Source: CAVYGN01 sp963796325
Lineage (GTDB): Bacteria > Spirochaetota > Brevinematia > Brevinematales > JAOACQ01
Direction of reading: 5' to 3'
Assembly: GCA_963796325.1 (NCBI GenBank)
Contig: CAWCLF010000001.1
Coordinates: 744,001 to 808,000 of the forward strand
DNA length: 64,000 bases
Position numbers and translations under genes: made by a program. Below the pieces are notes generated by a model, which did no database searches, was not told where the DNA came from, and worked only from the letters and a program-made list of their open reading frames with translations. Of this stretch, positions 58,972-64,000 are shown piece by piece (positions within the stretch are counted from its first letter, which is position 1; each line of letters opens with the position of its first letter).

Positions 58972-60000
58972 ATGGATATAAGGATAAATATCTGTGATTT
59001 GATAAATGAGGCAGTTATGACAGGGGCAAGCAGGGATAAGGCTTGTGAAGAATCAGGTTATGACATCAGGACCATTCAGCGCTGGGATAAAAATCTTGAA
59101 GGAGATAGGAGAAAAATACGGGAATATAAACCCAGGAATGCCCTGTCAGCAGAAGAAAGAGAGGAAATCATCTCCTGTTGCTGCTCTGAGAGGTTCATAG
59201 ATATGACCCCGAATGAAATAGTACCATTACTGGCCGAGGAAGGGGTCTATAAAGGATCAGAATCGACTTTTTATCGTGTCTTGAAGGAAAAAAATATGCT
59301 TCACCATAGATATGAAACGAAGCCGAAAACGGCGAGAAAAACCCCAAGAGAGTTGGAAGCGACAGGGCCCAACCAGGTATGGAGCTGGGATATTACCTAT
59401 ATATCCAGTCATATCAAGGGTAAGTACTTCTATCTCTATCTGTTTGAGGATGTCTGGAGCCGTAAGATAGTCGGCTGGAAAATGCACGAGGAGGAAAGCT
59501 CCGATCATGCCGCCAGGATTATGGCCGAGATCGGAGAAACAATTGATTTAAAGGGCTTGTATCTACATTCAGATAACGGTTCTCCTATGAAAGGAGCAAC
59601 GATGTTATCGACCTTGCAGAGGCTACAGGTTATGCCATCGTTTTCAAGGCCGAGCGTAAGTAACGATAACCCTTACTCAGAATCATTGTTTAAGACTTTA
59701 AAGTATAATGTAAAATACCCTGGCCGTTTCGAGACAATAGAAGCGGCGGAAATATGGATGCAGAATTTCGTAGACTGGTATAACAATAAGCATCTTCATT
59801 CAGGGATTGGATATGTGACCCCTGCACAGAGACATGACGGTAAAGATAAGGCAATACTCCTGATGAGAGCGAAAACTTATGATGCGGCAAAAAGCAGGCA
59901 TCCTGAAAGATGGTCAGGAGAATCTAAAAAATGGGAAAGGATAGAATCGGTATTTTTAAACCCGAGTAAGACTAACAAGGAATCGTTGATTGCGGCGTAA
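58972..60000 (+). CDS. IS3-type transposase OrfB, copy 3
   Basis: 342 residues identical to the copy 1 protein, DDE motifs intact. Its TAA (59998-60000) is immediately followed, in the same frame, by an open frame that runs through the IS end into the RHS gene, so rare read-through would make a transposase-RHS fusion. Confidence 0.92.
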   Translation: MDIRINICDLINEAVMTGASRDKACEESGYDIRTIQRWDKNLEGDRRKIREYKPRNALSAEEREEIISCCCSERFIDMTPNEIVPLLAEEGVYKGSESTFYRVLKEKNMLHHRYETKPKTARKTPRELEATGPNQVWSWDITYISSHIKGKYFYLYLFEDVWSRKIVGWKMHEEESSDHAARIMAEIGETIDLKGLYLHSDNGSPMKGATMLSTLQRLQVMPSFSRPSVSNDNPYSESLFKTLKYNVKYPGRFETIEAAEIWMQNFVDWYNNKHLHSGIGYVTPAQRHDGKDKAILLMRAKTYDAAKSRHPERWSGESKKWERIESVFLNPSKTNKESLIAA

Positions 60001-60063
60001 AATAAAAGCGACAACTCCCTTGACAAAAACCGGACCTGCAGGGCCGGAAAACTGACGCTTTCA

Positions 60064-63000
60064 GTGACGGACGCTCTCGGCAATACGACAAGCTACCGCT
60101 ACGACGCTTTCGGGGAACTGATTTCAACCATCGACCCGAAAGGCAATACGACGGCGCTTGCATACGACCCCAGGGGAAACAAGACGAGCGAGACGACGGC
60201 TTTGGGATTTACCACGATATACCAGTACGACAATAACGGAAACGTCGTCATGGAAAAGAACGGGACCGGGAACATAACGACGGTTTACGACAGGGACAAC
60301 CGGCCTGTCGGTAAAACATATTCGGACGGCAACGTCAAGAAATTTTCATACGACAGCCTGGGTCGTCTGACTGGTGCCGGCGACAATTTTTCAAGCTATT
60401 ATTACGCCTACGACAACGACGGGAACCTTACCGCGAGGTACGACCTTGTAAATAATATGACGATAACCTATTCATACGACAACGACGGGAACCGGACCGG
60501 AATGTCGGAATATTTCTCCGCAGGAGGGGGCACCGCCGGGATCCCGTCGAACGCAAAAAACGTTATATACCGGTACGACGCATTGAACCGCGTCATCCTT
60601 GAAACGGCCATGACAGGCGCAACGACCAATCTACAGGTATCGTATTCATACAGCGCCATGGGAAGACTGACAAACAAGGCATATTCGACCGGCATGAACG
60701 CTGCTTACCGGTATGACGCGGTGTACAGGCTTACGGACATAATCAACACGACCAACGGCCTCTTCCTTTCTTCGTTCGGATACGCTTATGACAGCGCCGG
60801 CAACAGGGTAAAGGAGACGGCGGCAGGGACCGATACGAACGGAAACCCTGCGGCGAATGTTTCAACCTTCGCTTACGACAGAGCGTACCGGCTGACGGCC
60901 GTGAATTACGGCGCAGGCGGATACGAAGAATACTCGTACGACAACGCCGGGAACAGGACCGGGAAGTCGTCGCATATAAGCGACACTAATGCCGCTTCAA
61001 CGGCATACGTGTACGACAATGACAACAGGCTCCTCTGCGAGCAAAATTCTTCGGGCGACGTAGCATACACATACGACAGCGCAGGCAGGATCGTAATGAA
61101 GACCTGCGGGGGCAGAAGGGAAACTTACAAATACGACCAGCGGGACCTCCTGTTGCAGTACACCCTTGGGCAGGACGGCAATATAATATCGGTGTCGGAA
61201 TATAAATACGACGTGAACAACCTTAGGGTGCAGAAGACCGAGACCCCCAGGACGCCGGGCAGCATGGGGGAGATCACAGTGTCCTTCTCTTACGACGGAG
61301 ACAACATCCTTACCGAAGGCCCGTCTTTTTATTTAAATAACATAACTGTCAACGGCTACGAGGCGAAGATAGACACTTTGCGGACGGCGGTATATATAAA
61401 GGACGCGCTGGGAAGCGTGCGCGGCGAATTGTACGACCACCCCATTATCATTAACACTGGCAATGCGGATTCCGGGACCTCTACAGCACAGCAGGCCATC
61501 AGCATGAAGCAGTTCAACTATACCGCCTTCGGGGAATGGCTCTGCATAGGCAGCGACGCGGCGATCAAGAGCGATATCAAGAGAGGCATCGGGTTTACGG
61601 GGCAGTATTTCGATAAAGACACAAACCTGTATTATTCAAGGGCCCGCTTCTACGACCCCTCTGCCGGAAGATTCATGACCACCGACCCTATAAGCGATCC
61701 GTCGAGGCGGTACGCGCCAGCAGGGCTCAACAGGTATGTTTACTGCTACAACAGGCCGCTGTATTACACGGACCCGGAAGGCCAATGGTACATCGATTTC
61801 GGCATCTTCGGTATCGGCAACGACGACGACACTGGGAACTTCATATTCGGATTCGGGATCCCGGGCATAGGCAGCTATACATTCCAGCAGGACAGCAGCG
61901 GAAAAATTTCGAGCTACGAGTCTTTCATAGGTTACAATATAGCCAACGAGACGATAGGGGTGGGCTACGACTATACCCGTCAGTCCTGGTACGACGAGGA
62001 GCAGATGTCGATCTCCGCGCAGTATTACTGTTTCAATGCAGGCGTCACTTTTTACCATAAGAAAATGTGGAAAAACCAGGAATCTTGGACTGACCTGACC
62101 GCTTCTGCCGGTGTCGGCTATCAAGGCCTGGGTGTCGGAGGTGAATATGAGATCGATGATTATACTAACGGACAGGGACAGATTACCCGGACAAGCGATG
62201 TCGGGGTATACGCGGGATATTACGGGAATGACACACAGGTAGGGTTTACTTCGAAGTGGTATTTTAACATGTCCGGGCAGTACACGGGAATGAGTATCGG
62301 AATGAGCGCTGACGCTTATGGAGCATCTTTGGGAACCAATGGGTACTGGGACGCGCAGGGTAATTACTTAGGAAACACCTACACGGCCTCGTATGATTAT
62401 TATTTCGGTTTATCCCAAAAAGAACTCTATATCGGCCTCAGCCTGACGTGGGGAACGGTGAACGGCAACCAAATCCTGGAGGGCAGCGGCGGATTATATT
62501 TCAATCCATCATTTAATCTTACCAATATGGCGAATGCCGAAGCGACAAGGCTAGCGGGAGGGACCGGGAATACGACGGCGCAGAATACGGGTTCTTCGAT
62601 ATCAAATGAACAGTTCAATGCGGAGTATAACAATCAGCAGGTTATAAACAGTATAAACAGTTATTATCAAATACAAAATACTCTATTATCTGCCGGAGTG
62701 AATGCTCAAGGGTACGTGGATTTGTATGGTGGTCTTGATCAACAGAAGGCAGCATATCAAGCAGCAAAAATAGAAGCAATTCAGAATGGGACGTTACCGG
62801 AATTTTTAAAAGATCAGTTAAAAGAATATCATCTTGAAACAATAAATGGTAATAAATATTATGTAGCGGTTGTAGATGGTATAACATTTAGAATGTCAAC
62901 TAATGATGTTTCTGCTCCGCTGGGTGATTCTCAACCTTGGGTCAGTGAAATAAACTATAAAGATATCAGTTGGACCGGTAATTCTCCAATTGATATTGCT

Positions 63001-63378
63001 ATAGAGGGTTTAAACGGGAAAACCCTTGAAGTTTTGATCGATGCCGCTCATAAAAACAATGTAGACGAAATTGAAGTTTCAAGTATGTATAGAAATAATC
63101 CTTTGACATATGGAACTCGTGATCCTCATTTATTTGGTAAAGCAATCGATGTTTCAAAAGTTTGGCAGTATGGTGAAGAATATGATTTCAGCCATAATGT
63201 AATTGAAACATCTTTGCAACAAAATTTTTATTCTTCACTTCAAGAAGATATAAGAGTTAATCAGTTGTTTGATCCATGGCAAATGATGTATAATCATGGA
63301 GATGAACCAAAACCAAATTTGGGGCGTCCAGGTATTGAACATGATCACTATACACATATGCATATAGGAATCTATTAA
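60064..63378 (+). CDS. RHS/YD-repeat polymorphic toxin, 5'-truncated, with LAS/M15-like peptidase C-terminus
   Basis: 1104 residues from GTG at 60064, the first possible start after IS copy 3; RHS proteins are usually longer, so the N-terminus and export region are lost. Residues 1-520: YD repeats (e.g. YRYDAFGELISTIDPKGNTT). Residues 522-573: RHS core boundary (YYSRARFYDPSAGRFMTTDP, NRYVYCYNRPLYYTDPEGQ). 574-860: Gly/Tyr-rich linker. The end has RDPHLFGKAIDVSKV (H1022, D1029) and EHDHYTHMHIGIY (H1098, H1100), the H-x6-D plus HxH zinc signature of LAS/M15-type peptidases. From about 62640 the DNA turns AT-rich, typical of an exchanged toxin tip. Peptidoglycan is the likely target. Confidence 0.78.
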   Translation: MTDALGNTTSYRYDAFGELISTIDPKGNTTALAYDPRGNKTSETTALGFTTIYQYDNNGNVVMEKNGTGNITTVYDRDNRPVGKTYSDGNVKKFSYDSLGRLTGAGDNFSSYYYAYDNDGNLTARYDLVNNMTITYSYDNDGNRTGMSEYFSAGGGTAGIPSNAKNVIYRYDALNRVILETAMTGATTNLQVSYSYSAMGRLTNKAYSTGMNAAYRYDAVYRLTDIINTTNGLFLSSFGYAYDSAGNRVKETAAGTDTNGNPAANVSTFAYDRAYRLTAVNYGAGGYEEYSYDNAGNRTGKSSHISDTNAASTAYVYDNDNRLLCEQNSSGDVAYTYDSAGRIVMKTCGGRRETYKYDQRDLLLQYTLGQDGNIISVSEYKYDVNNLRVQKTETPRTPGSMGEITVSFSYDGDNILTEGPSFYLNNITVNGYEAKIDTLRTAVYIKDALGSVRGELYDHPIIINTGNADSGTSTAQQAISMKQFNYTAFGEWLCIGSDAAIKSDIKRGIGFTGQYFDKDTNLYYSRARFYDPSAGRFMTTDPISDPSRRYAPAGLNRYVYCYNRPLYYTDPEGQWYIDFGIFGIGNDDDTGNFIFGFGIPGIGSYTFQQDSSGKISSYESFIGYNIANETIGVGYDYTRQSWYDEEQMSISAQYYCFNAGVTFYHKKMWKNQESWTDLTASAGVGYQGLGVGGEYEIDDYTNGQGQITRTSDVGVYAGYYGNDTQVGFTSKWYFNMSGQYTGMSIGMSADAYGASLGTNGYWDAQGNYLGNTYTASYDYYFGLSQKELYIGLSLTWGTVNGNQILEGSGGLYFNPSFNLTNMANAEATRLAGGTGNTTAQNTGSSISNEQFNAEYNNQQVINSINSYYQIQNTLLSAGVNAQGYVDLYGGLDQQKAAYQAAKIEAIQNGTLPEFLKDQLKEYHLETINGNKYYVAVVDGITFRMSTNDVSAPLGDSQPWVSEINYKDISWTGNSPIDIAIEGLNGKTLEVLIDAAHKNNVDEIEVSSMYRNNPLTYGTRDPHLFGKAIDVSKVWQYGEEYDFSHNVIETSLQQNFYSSLQEDIRVNQLFDPWQMMYNHGDEPKPNLGRPGIEHDHYTHMHIGIY

Positions 63379-63396
63379 AATAAGGGGTAGAGTATT

Positions 63397-63996
63397 ATGA
63401 AATTATCTTTAATCATTATTGCTTTAATTTTGTTTAATATAAGCTTTGCTCAGAAAGAGAGTTTTGTTGTAATTGTAGACACAAATGCTACATTATATTA
63501 TTTACCTGATTTTGATTCCTCAAATATTATTAAAATTCCATTAGGACAAATGGTTAAAGTAATATCTAATTTGAATAAACAAGCTTATTTTAGTAATAAC
63601 ATTGGTAATTGGGTTTATTTGGATGCAGGTTTCTATAAGTCATATAAAGGATGGATTCCTAGTTTTTGGATTGCGGGAAGAAAGGATTTCAAAAAATTAA
63701 CGAAATTTGGATCATACATATTAAAAGGAATGATTGGTGATGGTATATTGGATTATAAATTTAATAAAGATGGGACATTTGTGCAAAAAGTTTATGATGA
63801 TAAAGGTAAATTTGAAACTACCATAAAAGGTAATATTTATAAAAAAAATATGGTCATTTGCATAGAAGGAAAATATTTGGGGAAAGATTATTATGATTTT
63901 TTTTATTTGGATAACAATGATGATTTATTTACCATTTACCCTGATGCTTCAGGAAAACCAATTATGGCAGAAAAGGGCGTGCTACGGGAAAATTAA
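63397..63996 (+). CDS. secreted SH3-like protein, probable immunity protein for the RHS toxin
   Basis: 199 residues. Signal peptide 1-19 (LSLIIIALILFNISFA then Q). Residues 22-95 resemble a bacterial SH3 domain (VVIVDTNATLYYLPDFDSSN, IPLGQMVKVI, GNWVYLD, KGWIPSFWIAG); residues 105-199 form a beta-rich domain (YKFNKDGTFVQKVYDDKGKF). It follows the toxin by 18 bp (SD AGGGG) and shares its AT-rich composition. Export to the periplasm fits neutralising a peptidoglycan peptidase there. The immunity role is inferred from position only. Confidence 0.6.
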   Translation: MKLSLIIIALILFNISFAQKESFVVIVDTNATLYYLPDFDSSNIIKIPLGQMVKVISNLNKQAYFSNNIGNWVYLDAGFYKSYKGWIPSFWIAGRKDFKKLTKFGSYILKGMIGDGILDYKFNKDGTFVQKVYDDKGKFETTIKGNIYKKNMVICIEGKYLGKDYYDFFYLDNNDDLFTIYPDASGKPIMAEKGVLREN

Positions 63997-64000
63997 TATT

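Larger units (their letters stand above)
58437..60032 (+). mobile_element. IS3-type insertion sequence, copy 3 (1596 bp)
   Basis: Same extended termini, CCCCGTG (58437-58443) and AAAACCG (60026-60032); both encoded proteins are identical to those of copy 1. No target duplication between its flanks (CATG on the left, GACCT on the right), as expected if its two flanks came from different sites by recombination with copy 2. Confidence 0.88.

Noticed and set aside
61636..62124. 162-codon antisense frame within the RHS gene
   Set aside because: Shadow of a GC-rich gene with repetitive Tyr/Asp codons; composition and lack of start signals argue against coding.
1..64000. CRISPR array
   Set aside because: No regularly spaced direct repeats of 24-40 bp were seen; the only periodic short repeats are the three 9-bp units at 1128-1183.

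Overview
The window reads as about 64 kb of a Gram-negative, probably motile, environmental bacterium of moderate GC (around 40 %). Secreted proteins have ordinary signal peptides, there is a full chemotaxis operon with CheX and CheD, and several regulators bind small molecules. CheX plus CheD, multi-receiver operons and ankyrin proteins would fit a spirochaete or a similar deep-branching lineage, but no universal marker gene is present, so the taxonomy is only a guess. The sequence alternates between compact working operons and stretches full of gene debris.

Layout. 1-3.7 kb: a tRNA-Ser(UGA), a scrap of a tailed prophage (terminase and portal), an AbiE-type toxin-antitoxin pair with a large palindromic operator, and small orphans. 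3.7-11.6 kb: a minus-strand, translationally coupled operon for a fatty acyl-AMP ligase, a fused N-acyltransferase/serine-palmitoyltransferase-like enzyme, an acyl carrier protein, a membrane-anchored hybrid-sensor histidine kinase and a receiver, followed at its promoter end by another response regulator. This looks like a lipid (sphingolipid-like or amino-ketone) synthesis unit wired to its own two-component system and is the most unusual unit in the window. 11.7-20 kb: IS4 debris, an orphan Imm5 immunity gene, IS copy 1, a methyltransferase, degraded hydrolase, aldo/keto reductase and MerR genes, and a LacI-sensor/SpoIIE-phosphatase regulator. 20-22.5 kb: TetR and oleate hydratase, divergent. 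22.8-36.5 kb: a diguanylate cyclase, two tandem PAS-LuxR regulators with a duplicated intergenic motif, then a plus-strand chemotaxis operon (receiver, CheA, MCP, CheW, CheR, CheB, CheD, CheY, CheX, divergent MCP-like protein, CheY, receiver).

36.5-52.6 kb is accessory: a collapsed second AbiE locus that keeps the exact operator, a 118-bp MITE-like element, TetR with membrane proteins, a DUF4160/DUF2442 pair, GNAT, two large secreted ankyrin-hydrolase fusions (ankyrin-esterase and ankyrin-beta-lactamase), a GC-rich glycosyltransferase, DinB, a dihydrofolate-reductase-like protein, a CsgG-like secreted protein and many truncated genes.

52.6-64 kb is shaped by insertion sequences. Two inverted copies of a 1596-bp IS3-type element (a third, identical to one of them, lies at 12.6 kb) bound a segment that has evidently been inverted: the two halves of one ankyrin-esterase gene sit 5.8 kb apart on opposite strands, each ending at CATG beside an IS, and rejoin in frame. 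Inside lie an IS1380-type element, a GH128-like glycoside hydrolase and a truncated Sll1717-type ATPase. The right end carries a 5'-truncated RHS polymorphic toxin whose C-terminus has the zinc-site signature of LAS/M15-type peptidases, followed by a secreted SH3-like protein that is the likely immunity protein.
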